Positions 52,237 to 61,310 of a stretch of 64,000 nucleotides of DNA are shown in pieces. Position numbers and translations under genes: made by a program. Each line of letters begins with the position of its first letter. Positions within the stretch are counted from its first letter, which is position 1. The DNA comes from Azonexus sp. Lineage in GTDB: Bacteria > Pseudomonadota > Gammaproteobacteria > Burkholderiales > Rhodocyclaceae. Where the stretch lies: assembly GCA_030691385.1 (NCBI GenBank), contig JAUYEI010000029.1, positions 1-64,000 of the forward strand. Reading direction: 5' to 3'. Under the pieces are notes generated by a model, which saw nothing but the letters and a program-made list of their open reading frames with translations, was not told the origin of the DNA and made no database searches.

Positions 52237-53628
52237 TCAGAGCAGCTTGCCGGGATTCATCAGACCGCGCGGATCGAGCGCCTGCTTGAGCGAACGCATG
52301 AGCGCCATCTCGACCTCGCTCTTGTAGCGCCGGATTTCCTCACGCTTCAACTGGCCGATGCCATGCTCGGCCGAAATCGAGCCGTTCAGCGCATGCACCG
52401 TGTCATGAACAAGGTGATGCACCTCGGGCTCGCTGGCGAGGAAGGCTTCGTTGTCGTGGGCATCGGCCTTCGACAGGTTGTAATGCAGGTTGCCATCGCC
52501 AACATGGCCGAAAGCGACCACGCGGATGCCGGGGAAAGCCCTGGCCAGCACCGCATCGGCCGTCGCCAGGAACTCCGGGATACCCGATACCGGCACCGAA
52601 ACGTCATGCTTGATGCTGATGCCCTCGATTTTCTGTGCCTCGGAAATGTTTTCGCGCAACGCCCACAGCTTTTTCGCCTGCGTTTCCGATTGCGCGACGA
52701 CGCCGTCGCTGACCTCGGCCGCTGCCAGACGGTCGGCCAGCCAGGCTTCGACGGCGGCCGGATCGGCCTCCGAGAGCTCGGCCAGCACGTACCAAGCTGA
52801 GCTGGCACTTGGCCGGACGGTAGCGGGGATGTTCTTGAGGACCAGTTCGAGGGCCGTTTCCGAAACCAGCTCGAAGGCCGTCAGTTGGGCGTCGAAACCG
52901 GTTTTGGCCGAATTCAGCAGGTCGACAGCAGCAGCCGGCGAAACGACATTGAGCCAGCAGGTAACCTGCCTTTTGGGCAGCGGAAAGAGCTTGAGCACGG
53001 CGCCGGTGATGATGCCCAGCGTGCCCTCGGCGCCGATGAACAACTGCTTGAGATCGTAGCCGGTGTTGTCCTTGCGCAGGCCGCGCAGGCCGTTCCAGAT
53101 GTCGCCATTGGCGAGAACCACTTCCAGACCCAGCGTCAGTTCACGCATGTTGCCGTAGCGCAGCACCTGCACGCCGCCGGCATTGGTCGACAGATTGCCG
53201 CCGATCTGGCACGTCCCTTCCGACGCCAGCGCCAGCGGAAACAGCCGGTCGGCGGCGCGCGCCGCGTCCTGGACGGCAGCCAGCGTGCAGCCGGCCTCTA
53301 CTGAAATCGTGCTGTTTTTCCGGTCGACCGTGAGAATGCGATTCAGGCGGCTCAGACTGACGACCACCGCCCCACCCGAGTCGTCCGGCGTTGCCGCGCC
53401 GCACAGGCTGGTGTTGCCACCCTGCGGCACGATGGCCACGCCGGCCGCGACGCAGGCCTTGACGATGGCCGCCACCTCGGCGGTGTTGCCGGGGCGGACG
53501 ACGCACTGGGCTGCACCACGGTAGCGGCCGCGCCAGTCGGTGACGAAGGGCGTAATGTCGGCCGGCTCGGTCAGCACCTGGGCCGCGCCGACGAGGGCGG
53601 TGAGTTGATCGATCAAGGAATCAGTCAT
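52237..53628 (-). CDS. FAD-linked oxidase/2-hydroxyacid dehydrogenase (GlcD-like)
   Basis: A 463-residue vanillyl-alcohol-oxidase-fold flavoprotein. The PP-loop FAD-binding region is PQGGNTSLCGAATPD, with NLSTNAGGVQVLRYGNMREL and NTGYDLKQLFIGAEGTLGII; the C-terminal FAD-oxidase domain has HVGDGNLHYN and SISAEHGIG. Members oxidise D-lactate, D-2-hydroxyglutarate or glycolate; the substrate is not determined by sequence. ATG 53628 is used. It lies 7 bp from the patatin gene on the same strand. Confidence 0.92.
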   Translation of the reverse strand: MTDSLIDQLTALVGAAQVLTEPADITPFVTDWRGRYRGAAQCVVRPGNTAEVAAIVKACVAAGVAIVPQGGNTSLCGAATPDDSGGAVVVSLSRLNRILTVDRKNSTISVEAGCTLAAVQDAARAADRLFPLALASEGTCQIGGNLSTNAGGVQVLRYGNMRELTLGLEVVLANGDIWNGLRGLRKDNTGYDLKQLFIGAEGTLGIITGAVLKLFPLPKRQVTCWLNVVSPAAAVDLLNSAKTGFDAQLTAFELVSETALELVLKNIPATVRPSASSAWYVLAELSEADPAAVEAWLADRLAAAEVSDGVVAQSETQAKKLWALRENISEAQKIEGISIKHDVSVPVSGIPEFLATADAVLARAFPGIRVVAFGHVGDGNLHYNLSKADAHDNEAFLASEPEVHHLVHDTVHALNGSISAEHGIGQLKREEIRRYKSEVEMALMRSLKQALDPRGLMNPGKLL

Positions 53629-53635
53629 TGCGTTT

Positions 53636-54502
53636 TCAATCGAGCAGCGAGTGCAGCAGCGGCAGCATGTGCTCGGTGGCCTTGCGCCCGGCAGCAATGG
53701 CTTCGCCAGCACGATGGTAGTCGAGCAGGTTGAGTTGCCCGAGACGCGGCGTGATCAGCACGTCGGCCGGTTCGCCGGCCTGGCGCGAACGCGAGATGCG
53801 GCCCTGCATGATGGCAAGGCTGTTGCTCACCACATCGGCCAGCGAAGGCAGGACCGGCGTGGCCTCGCCGCCGCCAAACCAGCGACCGACGGCATTGCGC
53901 CAGCCGCCGCCGGCCACCGCCGGCTTGCCGTTGCGCCGCTGCAGCGTGGTCAGCATGTCCATGCCGAGATCGACGGCGATCACCACTTCGGCGTCGAGCA
54001 CCCGGCACAGCGAAACCGGTACCGGATTGACCAGACCACCATCGACGAGGAAACGCCCGTCGAGCAATTGCGGTGAAAACAGGCCGGGCAGTGCGATCGA
54101 AGCGCGTACCGCATCGGCGACCGATCCCTCGCGCAACCAGATTTCGCGCCCCGTCGCCAGATCGGTGGCGACACAGGCGAAAGGTCGGTCGAGATCGGCA
54201 AAGGTGTTATCGAGGAAGGAGGTCGAGGCAAAATCGAGCAGCTTCGCCCCCTTGATCAACCCGCCAGTCAGGCTGACATCGAAGAAGCCGAGTACGTCGC
54301 CCCGGCTGAGTCCGCCTGCCCAGGCCTCAAGCTTGTCGAGATCGCCGGAGGCGTAGGCGGCGCCGACGAAGGCGCCGATCGAGGTGCCGCAGACGACATC
54401 CGGCTCGATGCCGGCCTCCTGCAGGGCGCGCAACACGCCGATATGCGCCCAGCCGCGCGCCGAGCCGGAGCCGAGGGCGATGCCGAGACGCGGCCGGGCC
54501 AC
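53636..54502 (-). CDS. Patatin-like phospholipase (RssA type)
   Basis: A 288-residue serine hydrolase. The oxyanion glycine-rich loop is GSGSARGWAHIGVLRAL, the nucleophile Ser41 lies in GTSIGAF, and the catalytic Asp is in DGGLVNPVP (Ser-Asp dyad). Homologues such as E. coli RssA have unclear substrates but probable phospholipase or esterase activity. The start is GTG at 54502; the upstream rimO gene ends 6 bp away, suggesting one operon. Confidence 0.92.
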   Translation of the reverse strand: MARPRLGIALGSGSARGWAHIGVLRALQEAGIEPDVVCGTSIGAFVGAAYASGDLDKLEAWAGGLSRGDVLGFFDVSLTGGLIKGAKLLDFASTSFLDNTFADLDRPFACVATDLATGREIWLREGSVADAVRASIALPGLFSPQLLDGRFLVDGGLVNPVPVSLCRVLDAEVVIAVDLGMDMLTTLQRRNGKPAVAGGGWRNAVGRWFGGGEATPVLPSLADVVSNSLAIMQGRISRSRQAGEPADVLITPRLGQLNLLDYHRAGEAIAAGRKATEHMLPLLHSLLD

Positions 54503-54508
54503 GACAGA

Positions 54509-55840
54509 TCAGCCCGGCCCGACCGGCTGGGCGTAGAGATCGTGGTGATCGGCGTCGATGACCTTGACCATCAGGAAGTCACCCGGCTCGGCATCGAAAT
54601 GGCCATCGATGTAAACCACACCGTCGATTTCCGGCGCATCAGCCTTGGAGCGGGCAATCGTGCCCTCTTCATCAACCGCATCGACCAACACCTGGATGAC
54701 CGTGTCGATCTTGGCTTCGAGCTTGGCGGCGGAAATGTCTTCCTGCACCTGCATGAGCCAGCGCCGACGGTCTTCGCGCACGTCCTCGGGCGGCAGACCG
54801 GCGAGTTCGTTGGCCTTGGCGCCTTCGACCGGCGAGTAGGCAAAGGCACCGACACGATCCAGTTTCGCGTCTTCCAGGAACTGGATCAGCTGGTCGAAAT
54901 CCTCATCAGTCTCACCCGGGAAGCCGGTGATGAAGGTCGAGCGGATGACGATTTCCGGGCAGATCTCGCGCCACTTGGCGATGCGCTCCAGCGTGTTCTC
55001 GGCCGAAGCCGGACGTTTCATCGCTTTCAAAATGGTCGGGCTGGCGTGCTGAAAAGGCACGTCGAGGTAAGGCAGGATCTTGCCCTCGGCCATCAGCGGG
55101 ATGACATCGTCGACCGACGGGTACGGATAAACGTAATGCAGGCGGACCCAGATGCCGAAGCTGGCCAGCGCCTCGCACAGCTCCTTCAGGCGCGACTTGA
55201 CCGGCTTGCCGCCCCAGAAGGCGGTGCGGTACTTGAGGTCGACGCCGTAGGCGCTGGTGTCCTGCGAAATGACCAGGATTTCCTTGACCCCGGCGCGGGC
55301 CAGGTTTTCGGCTTCGGCCAGCACGTCGCCGACCGGCCGCGAGACGAGCGGGCCGCGTAGCGAGGGGATGATGCAGAAGGTACAGCTATGGTTGCAGCCT
55401 TCGGAAATCTTCAGGTAGGCAAAGTGGTCCGGCGTCAGGCGGACGCCCTGCGGCGGCACGAGGTCGGAATACGGGTCGTGCGGTTTCGGCAGGTGGGCAT
55501 GGACGTAGCCCATGACCTCGTCGGCGGCATGCGGGCCGGTCACGGCCAGCACGGCCGGGTGCGTCGATTGCACGATGTCGCCCTTGGCGCCAAGACAGCC
55601 GGTGACGATGACCTTGCCATTCTCGTTGAGCGCCTCGCCGATGGCGTCGAGCGACTCTTCAACAGCGGCATCGATGAAGCCGCAGGTATTGACGATGACG
55701 AGATCGGAATTGTCGTAGCTCGGCGAAATCTCGTAGCCTTCGGCGCGCAGCTTGGTCAGGATGCGCTCGGCATCGGAACTGGCTTTCGGACAGCCCAGGG
55801 AAACGAAGCCGACGGTCGGCACTTTTTGCTGAATACTCAT
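54509..55840 (-). CDS. rimO: Ribosomal protein S12 methylthiotransferase RimO
   Basis: A 443-residue radical-SAM enzyme that methylthiolates an aspartate of ribosomal protein S12. The N-terminal UPF0004 cluster cysteines are Cys17, Cys53 and Cys82; the radical SAM CxxxCxxC is Cys149, Cys153 and Cys156 (CNHSCTFC); a C-terminal TRAM domain covers about 370-443. The full domain set and length match the family. Confidence 0.96.
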   Translation of the reverse strand: MSIQQKVPTVGFVSLGCPKASSDAERILTKLRAEGYEISPSYDNSDLVIVNTCGFIDAAVEESLDAIGEALNENGKVIVTGCLGAKGDIVQSTHPAVLAVTGPHAADEVMGYVHAHLPKPHDPYSDLVPPQGVRLTPDHFAYLKISEGCNHSCTFCIIPSLRGPLVSRPVGDVLAEAENLARAGVKEILVISQDTSAYGVDLKYRTAFWGGKPVKSRLKELCEALASFGIWVRLHYVYPYPSVDDVIPLMAEGKILPYLDVPFQHASPTILKAMKRPASAENTLERIAKWREICPEIVIRSTFITGFPGETDEDFDQLIQFLEDAKLDRVGAFAYSPVEGAKANELAGLPPEDVREDRRRWLMQVQEDISAAKLEAKIDTVIQVLVDAVDEEGTIARSKADAPEIDGVVYIDGHFDAEPGDFLMVKVIDADHHDLYAQPVGPG

Positions 55841-55897
55841 GCGATGGAAACCTTATCCGGACTGGCCGGCAATCAAAGGGCGTATTTTACGGGGGAA

Positions 55898-57271
55898 TCA
55901 GTTTGGCAGGCGGGCAAGTGCCTGTTTCAGCGCGTCAAAACATTTCGCGTCGATGGCCGTGCCGACATTCTCGGCCATGATTTCGAGCGTTTTGGGAATC
56001 GGCACAGCACCGCGATAAGGGCGTTCGGCGGTGATCGCATCGAAAATATCGGCCGTCGTGATGATCCGCGTTTCGAGGCAGATTTCCTTGGCAGTGACGC
56101 CGCGCGGGTAGCCCTTGCCGTCGAAGCGCTCGTGATGGGCGGCCGACACTTGCGCCAGTTCGCCAAAGGCGTCGATACGCGAGAGGATGGTCTCGGTATA
56201 CATCGCATGCGCCTTGACCGCCTCCCACTCTTCATCATCCAGCTTGCCGGGCTTGTCGAGCACGCTGTTGCTGACGCCGAGCTTGCCGACATCGTGGAGC
56301 AGCGCGCCACGCTTGAGCCAGCGCCGACGGTCCGCCGCCAGACCGAGCGTTTCGGCGATCAGGTCGGCGTAGAGCGCAACCCGCGTGCTGTGCCCGCTGG
56401 TGTAGGGGCTTTTCGAGTCGACAACCTGACCGAAGGCGGCCGCGATGTCGTCGAGATAATCGTCGTCGAGCGCCACAACATGTCCGGCCGGCTCGAGCGC
56501 CAGAACCGCCGTAATGACGTCGGGCGAAGCCAGTATTTTCCAGAATGCGTCGTCCCCCTCCAGTTGCTCGAATGCTGTTACCAGCGCGGGATCGAACCAG
56601 CCGCCAACGCGCCGCCGAACCTCGTCAAAAGCCGCCTGCGGTCCACCGGAGGTATGAAAAACATCAATGACCTGAGCCAGCAGCGCAATGCGCGAATAGA
56701 GCGGAATGGCCTTGCCAGCCAGCCCATGCGGCTTGCCCTGACCGTTGAAATGCTCGTCCAGACTGTAGATGCCGGCCGACACGCTCTCGGGGAAACGCAG
56801 CAGGCGGGCGATTTCGGCACCCCGCTGGCAGCGGGTGGCGATCAACTCGGTGGCGATCTGTTCGCCATCGCGCATGATCGTCATGACGTTGCGGAAACGC
56901 TCGGCCAGCGGCGCCCTCAGGCCGGTATGGCCGAGCACGAACTGGAGCACCCGGGGCAGGCTGTCGCCGACCTTCTTGAAATCGCGTTTGAAGCTCAGGT
57001 CGTCGGTCAGGTACAACTCGCAGATGCGCGCGGCGTTGCTGCTGCAACCGAGATCCTTGAGCAGCAAGGTGTAGTAGAGATTCCACAGATCGTCGTCGCC
57101 AAGCCCGATACGGCGGCCGATGTGCATGCCGATCCAGCAACAACGCACGCAGTGGCCTTCTGGCTGACCTTCTGTAATGTCGAGCGCGTGACTGAGCGCC
57201 GAGATCAATTCGGAGAGCTTCAAGCCAGCCAGGGCGGGCAAGGTAAATTGAACAGGAGAATTTGCAGGCAT
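55898..57271 (-). CDS. HD-GYP domain phosphodiesterase with degenerate first HD domain
   Basis: A 457-residue protein with two HD-type domains. The C-terminal HD-GYP domain (about 275-450) has intact HDVGKLG and HHERFDGKGYPRG, the c-di-GMP phosphodiesterase signature. The N-terminal one (about 25-190) has lost the HD pair (LLKDLGCSSNAARI) and has HFNGQGKPHG in place of GYP. ATG 57271 gives MPANSPVQF; an earlier start is possible. No sensor domain is evident, so it is probably cytoplasmic. Confidence 0.9.
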   Translation of the reverse strand: MPANSPVQFTLPALAGLKLSELISALSHALDITEGQPEGHCVRCCWIGMHIGRRIGLGDDDLWNLYYTLLLKDLGCSSNAARICELYLTDDLSFKRDFKKVGDSLPRVLQFVLGHTGLRAPLAERFRNVMTIMRDGEQIATELIATRCQRGAEIARLLRFPESVSAGIYSLDEHFNGQGKPHGLAGKAIPLYSRIALLAQVIDVFHTSGGPQAAFDEVRRRVGGWFDPALVTAFEQLEGDDAFWKILASPDVITAVLALEPAGHVVALDDDYLDDIAAAFGQVVDSKSPYTSGHSTRVALYADLIAETLGLAADRRRWLKRGALLHDVGKLGVSNSVLDKPGKLDDEEWEAVKAHAMYTETILSRIDAFGELAQVSAAHHERFDGKGYPRGVTAKEICLETRIITTADIFDAITAERPYRGAVPIPKTLEIMAENVGTAIDAKCFDALKQALARLPN

Positions 57272-57403
57272 CGGCTCGTAGATTACCAACAATCAACGTT
57301 TTTCTCTCGCTTCATGATGAGATCAGAACGGCGGGCTCGAGCACAATAACAGCCTGAACGACCACGAAAATTTGCCCCGAAACAATCACCATCATTCAGA
57401 ACT

Positions 57404-57432
57404 CTGACGCAAAATACTTTATTCGTTATAAT
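57404..57432 (+). promoter_or_regulatory. Promoter of tRNA-Val(TAC)
   Basis: CTGACG (57404-57409) and TATAAT (57427-57432) with 17 bp spacing form a near-consensus sigma70 promoter ten bases before the tRNA. The -10 box is a perfect consensus. Confidence 0.7.
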
Positions 57433-57442
57433 ACCCGCCCCA

Positions 57443-57518
57443 GCGTTCTTAGCTCAGTTGGTAGAGCGTCTGCCTTACACGCAGAATGTCGGCGGTTCGA
57501 GCCCGTCAGGACGCACCA
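57443..57518 (+). tRNA. tRNA-Val (anticodon TAC)
   Basis: Acceptor GCGTTCT/AGGACGC with A-CCA, D-arm GCTCAGTTGGTAGAGC, anticodon stem-loop TCTGC-CTTACAC-GCAGA (anticodon TAC) and T-arm GGCGG-TTCGAGC-CCGTC. It decodes GUA/GUG (and perhaps other Val codons). Confidence 0.96.
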
Positions 57519-57905
57519 ATTTGATACATGTCTGGGCACTCCAATATTGGGATTCCCTTGGCGCCATCCAGAGATGGCGCCAGCCATATCGACATTACTT
57601 CCTTTCATGCTTCCTTCCGAGGAACCAATGCGAACTTCCGATACGATGGTTCGGAGATAGCTTTTCGCGTACTTGCTGCCAGGGGCCAGTATTTCACTCC
57701 GAATGGCAGTTGCAAATCCTTCTCTATCGCCCTCAATTGCAGTTCCGAAAATCCTGCCTCTGCAATAACGGGTTTCGTTTTTTGATATTCAGGTGCAATC
57801 ACCCTGAGCCAAACGGCCTAATATTTCCAAGGGCTTGCACCACCATGTTGTCATATTCCATGCGTATATTTCCTGATTCGCGCCATCAAGGGGGCAGGGG
57901 AAAGC
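57519..57905. other. Lower-GC intergenic region with a strong hairpin
   Basis: After the tRNA comes a perfect 10-bp stem, TGGCGCCATC-caga-GATGGCGCCA (57559-57582), perhaps a terminator or processing signal without a T-run. The rest has visibly lower GC than its neighbours and contains a possible broken gene on the minus strand (57605-57861). It looks like foreign or decayed DNA. Confidence 0.6.
57605..57861 (-). pseudogene. Possible small foreign gene, broken into two frames
   Basis: On the minus strand a 20-codon frame starts at 57861 (MEYDNMVVQALGN...) behind AGGAAATATACGC and ends in TGA that overlaps a GTG (57802) opening a 65-codon frame (VIAPEYQKTKPVIAEAGF, ending at 57605). The second peptide has normal-looking amino acid composition. 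One frameshift could have split an originally continuous protein. Family not recognised. Confidence 0.3.
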
Positions 57906-58544
57906 ATGCGCCACACAGGTTGGACAATCACTCAAACCATTCACGAGATTGATCGATTTTTTGTTGAGTGCAGACGAGTTTCTCCGTCATTACCGTTTCT
58001 GACCATCTTGTGCATCCTTGCCGTTGTGCTAGTGACGCCCGGTCAATCATGGGCAGCGGCGAGCCCCTACCTCTCACCTGCAACCAGTGCCACTCAATGG
58101 CTCTCTGGTCATCAAAATGGTGATGGCAGTTGGGGAAGTCGATCAGACGTCAAGCTGGTATATACGGCTGAAGCGGTACAAGCAATGGCTGCCGCCAATG
58201 AGCGTGGAGCAGCCTATTGGCGCGGCATCGCCTGGCTACAGAATCAGGCTGTCGGCAACATCGATCACGCGTCGAGGAGAATCCTGGCCCTTGCTTCCCA
58301 CGGCGACAATTTAGCCGATGACCTTGCCTACCTTCAGCAGGTGCAGAATTTGACGGCGCCGGCAACGGGGGCTTGGGGACTGACGGAAATGTATGAAAGC
58401 GGGGCTCTTGACACGGCTTTGGCCTATACCGCCTTCGGGGAAACCCTGGCAACGACCGGGACGCCGGTGGGAAGACTGAAATATACCGGGCGGGAGGCGG
58501 AGCCGTCCGCGAGCAAAAAACCGGGACAGACCACGAATAAATAG
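57906..58544 (+). CDS. Secreted alpha-toroid protein fused to an RHS core tail
   Basis: A 212-residue chimera. A membrane anchor or signal segment lies near 28-51 (LPFLTILCILAVVLVTPG then QSWA). Residues about 55-170 resemble an alpha/alpha toroid repeat (WLSGHQNGDGSWGSRSD, YWRGIAWLQNQA) as in N-terminal parts of some RHS-type proteins. At about residue 170 the frame enters LAYTAFGETLATTGTPVG, a copy of the RHS core end found at 59925 in the next gene. The junction DNA is nearly identical over about 75 bp. It probably arose by deletion within a larger toroid-RHS gene. Confidence 0.65.
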   Translation: MRHTGWTITQTIHEIDRFFVECRRVSPSLPFLTILCILAVVLVTPGQSWAAASPYLSPATSATQWLSGHQNGDGSWGSRSDVKLVYTAEAVQAMAAANERGAAYWRGIAWLQNQAVGNIDHASRRILALASHGDNLADDLAYLQQVQNLTAPATGAWGLTEMYESGALDTALAYTAFGETLATTGTPVGRLKYTGREAEPSASKKPGQTTNK

Positions 58545-58580
58545 CCATCGACATCAACGCCCCAAACCGACCGTGCCGAT

Positions 58581-58614
58581 TTCAATTTTGACCAAAATTT
58601 CCGGTTGACCGTAG
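58581..58614 (-). repeat. Dispersed 35-bp element, copy 9
   Basis: On the minus strand GCTACGGTCAACCGG, AAATTTTGG, TCAAAATTGAA. It lies 37 bp after the chimeric gene stop and overlaps the apparent 5' end of the RHS fragment. Confidence 0.85.
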
Positions 58615-60134
58615 CAATGTGCTCAAGACACCTGATGACCTTCCGGCTCACCGGCGAAACCGACTTTGCCGGCCAAAGCACCGCCTACGCCCGCGACCAG
58701 GCCGGCAACGCCTGGCAGGTCACCAACCGCATCAACGAAGTCACCCGGACCACCTTTGACCCGCTCAATCGCCCGACCCGCCTCGACTATCTCAAGGACG
58801 GCACGGCCGAAACCTTCGCCTACGATGCCGCCGGCAATCTCGCCAGCGCCGTCAATGGCACGGTCAGCTACGGCTTCCAGTACGACACCCTGAACCGCCT
58901 GCAAAGCAAGACCGACAGCCGGGGAAGAAGCCTCGCCTTCACCTGGGACAAAGCCGGCCGCCTGCTGACCAAGACCACCTACCAGGGCAGCACGACCAGT
59001 TACACCTACGACGGCGCCGGCACCCTGGTGGCGCTGAGCAACCCCGACTACCTCGCCGTCAACTACCAGTACGCCGCCGCCGGGCGGCTCCTCACCCGCA
59101 TCATGAGTTCGGGCGCCAAGAGCCTGTACACCTACGATGCCGGCGGCTGGCTGGCCAGCCTGACCCACACCGATGCCGTCGGTTCTCCCGTCGTCGCCCA
59201 GGGCTACAGCCGCGACCGGGTCGGCAACATCACCGCCCTCGGTGTCACCCTCGGCCCCAACGCCGGCACGACCAGCTACACGCTGGATGCCCGCTATCGG
59301 CTGACCGCCGTCGATGCGCCGGGTACGGCGAACGACGAAGCCTTCTCCTACGATCATCTCGGCAACCGGCTGACGGCCACCCGGGGCGGTACCAGCATCG
59401 GTGCAGCGGGCAGCACGACGAAATACGTGATCTACCACCCGGCGACACAGACCGGTAGCCCTGGCTACACGGCAACCAACAACAACCGCCTCAAGGAAAT
59501 CCGCCTCGGCAGCCTGACCGGCACCATCGACAGCCGCTTCACCTTTGACAACGAAGGCCGGCTGACCAGCCAGACCGGCAGCACCCCGCGCAACCTGACC
59601 TGGGACGCCAAGAACCGACTGAAAACCCTGACCCAAGGCGGGAGCACCGAAACCTACCGCTACGACCCGAGCAATCACCGCATCGGCAGAAGCGGCGGTG
59701 CCTTGGGCAACCTCGACTACTACCTCGAAGGCGAACACCTCGAATCGGTCGAACAATCCGGCACCCTTCAGGAAAAATACTTCCGCGGCAGCACGGTCGA
59801 CGAACTGGTCGCCGGCTACCTCAACCAGAACGGCAAGCTCACCCCGGTCTTCTTCCAGCACGACCACGTGATGAGCACGGTGGCCCAGACCAAACCGAAC
59901 GGCGGGACGCAGGCCAGCCTGGCCTATACCGCCTTCGGGGAAACCCTGGCAACGACCGGGTCGCCGGTCGGGCGGTTGAAATTTACTGGGCGGGAAGCGG
60001 ATGGGAACGGGTGCTACTACTACCGGGCACGCTACTACTGTACGGGGATGGACCAGTTCATTTCGGAGGACCCGTTGAAGAAATACGTGGGGGTTCGAGG
60101 CCCTTCCTGGAGACCATTTTCAGCACCTCGCTGA
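58605..60134 (+). CDS. RHS-repeat protein fragment
   Basis: About 509 codons of an RHS/YD-repeat protein. Many YD repeats are visible (such as YDAAGNLASAVNG, YDTLNRLQSK, YDGAGTLVALSN), and the C-terminal core region has GREADGNGCYYYRARYYCTG then MDQFISEDPL. The 5' end lacks a signal peptide, and the only start codon is a TTG inside the dispersed repeat, so the N-terminus is missing. The tail after the core is short (about 17 residues) and antisense to the DHH gene, with no toxin domain. A truncated remnant is most likely. Confidence 0.7.
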   Translation: MTVAMCSRHLMTFRLTGETDFAGQSTAYARDQAGNAWQVTNRINEVTRTTFDPLNRPTRLDYLKDGTAETFAYDAAGNLASAVNGTVSYGFQYDTLNRLQSKTDSRGRSLAFTWDKAGRLLTKTTYQGSTTSYTYDGAGTLVALSNPDYLAVNYQYAAAGRLLTRIMSSGAKSLYTYDAGGWLASLTHTDAVGSPVVAQGYSRDRVGNITALGVTLGPNAGTTSYTLDARYRLTAVDAPGTANDEAFSYDHLGNRLTATRGGTSIGAAGSTTKYVIYHPATQTGSPGYTATNNNRLKEIRLGSLTGTIDSRFTFDNEGRLTSQTGSTPRNLTWDAKNRLKTLTQGGSTETYRYDPSNHRIGRSGGALGNLDYYLEGEHLESVEQSGTLQEKYFRGSTVDELVAGYLNQNGKLTPVFFQHDHVMSTVAQTKPNGGTQASLAYTAFGETLATTGSPVGRLKFTGREADGNGCYYYRARYYCTGMDQFISEDPLKKYVGVRGPSWRPFSAPR

Positions 60135-61098
60135 AAAATTGGTCAGCAGGCATCCGGAAGCCGGCCGCATTCGGATGACCACCGCCACCGTAACGCGTGG
60201 CGATCACCGAAACATCGAGGGTCTTGCCCTTCGAACGCAGCGAAGCCTTCACCTCGCCATCTCCCGACAGTTGCCAGATCAGCCCGAAGCTGCCGCTTTG
60301 CTCGGCCAGCGAATTGCCCAGTTCCGAGGCGAACAGCGCGTTGGCGTTGATGGCAATGCCGGAAACGGCCAGCCAGGCCAGGTCATCATGGGTAACGATC
60401 GCTTGACCGTGGCGCTGCGCTTGCAATGCATCGACCGGTTCGCCGCGCAGTTGGGCTGGCATGCGGAGCGCACTGAGCGCCAGCCGCGCAATTTCCTGCT
60501 GAAAAAACTGCTCGATAGCTCCACCTTGCACGAGCATGTCAAGGTAGCGCGGGGCGCTTTCATTCGGCGTGTCGAGCACCAGTTGATGCCAGATCGGGAA
60601 GTCGAAAGGCAGCAGGCGTAAGGCGCGGCAGAACGGACGCGTGCCCGCGGTAAAGCGCCACACGTCCTGCTCTTCGACGTGCCGGAGCACCAGCGATGTC
60701 GGCGTGCCGGGGTGAAAATGCTCCCACGCCAGTCGGGCGCCGGATTTTTCCAGATCGAACACGACGCGCAGGGGCAGGCTCGGGTGCTGGTAGCTGCGCA
60801 GGCCGTTGTCGCCAGCCTGCAATTTGTCGCCCCAGGCCTTCAGTGCCGAGGCATGATGGTCGATCTGGGTGACCGAGGCAGCAACGGCCGCCATCGTTTC
60901 GAGAAACTCAGGCGGAAACGAGAAGTCGAGGATGAAAACCGCGTGGCCGGCAACGTCGGCCAGCGCCCAAGGCTCGCCGTGATGCATCGGCCGAAAGCTT
61001 GCTGCATCGCCGAAATGGCGCCAGGCAGCATAAGCTGCTCCGAAGCCATCGAGGCAGTCGGCGTGGTAAATAACAAAAACCGGGGGCTGAGCCGACAT
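60058..61098 (-). CDS. DHH-family phosphoesterase
   Basis: A 346-residue DHH/DHHA1 protein. The family motifs are DCLDGFGAAYA (metal/phosphate region near 13-24), QIDHHASALK (DHH motif) and GGGGHPNAAGF near the C-terminus (DHHA1). Members hydrolyse nanoRNA, cyclic dinucleotides or 3'-phosphoadenosine compounds. The last 17 residues (VSRKGLEPPRISSTGPPK) look unlike the family and are antisense to the RHS tail, so the 3' end was changed at the junction. It starts 2 bp upstream of the slyX stop. Confidence 0.85.
   Translation of the reverse strand: MSAQPPVFVIYHADCLDGFGAAYAAWRHFGDAASFRPMHHGEPWALADVAGHAVFILDFSFPPEFLETMAAVAASVTQIDHHASALKAWGDKLQAGDNGLRSYQHPSLPLRVVFDLEKSGARLAWEHFHPGTPTSLVLRHVEEQDVWRFTAGTRPFCRALRLLPFDFPIWHQLVLDTPNESAPRYLDMLVQGGAIEQFFQQEIARLALSALRMPAQLRGEPVDALQAQRHGQAIVTHDDLAWLAVSGIAINANALFASELGNSLAEQSGSFGLIWQLSGDGEVKASLRSKGKTLDVSVIATRYGGGGHPNAAGFRMPADQFFSEVLKMVSRKGLEPPRISSTGPPK
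60089..60116 (+). other. tRNA 3'-end-like sequence at the RHS/DHH junction
   Basis: GGGGG-TTCGAGG-CCCTT forms a T-arm-like stem-loop (with two G-T pairs) followed by CCTGGAG, A and CCA, exactly the spacing of a tRNA 3' end. No matching 5' half lies upstream, so it is not an intact tRNA. It may be an attachment-site relic of an integration event, or a coincidence. Confidence 0.35.
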
Positions 61099-61100
61099 GC

Positions 61101-61301
61101 TCAGTAGTGCGGCGGAAGATCGTCGCGCAGATTGCGCTGTTCTTGCGGCTGGGCATTTTGTGCCTGTTCGCGCAAGGCACGAATTTCACGGAAGAGCAGA
61201 TCGATCTGCTCCTGCTGGCGGAAAACCAGGCGATTCAATTCCTCGACGAGGTCTTCGGTATAGCTGATCTTGATTTCAAGTTCGGTGATGCGCGATTCCA
61301 C
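61101..61301 (-). CDS. slyX: SlyX family protein
   Basis: A 66-residue SlyX protein, a short coiled-coil protein (MESRITELEIKISYTEDLVE then LNRLVFRQQEQIDLLFREI) ending in the characteristic DLPPHY. Function unknown; the name comes from association with slyD in E. coli. It is 2 bp from the DHH gene and 9 bp from the small membrane protein gene upstream, forming a compact three-gene unit. Confidence 0.95.
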   Translation of the reverse strand: MESRITELEIKISYTEDLVEELNRLVFRQQEQIDLLFREIRALREQAQNAQPQEQRNLRDDLPPHY

Positions 61302-61310
61302 AGAGTGTCC

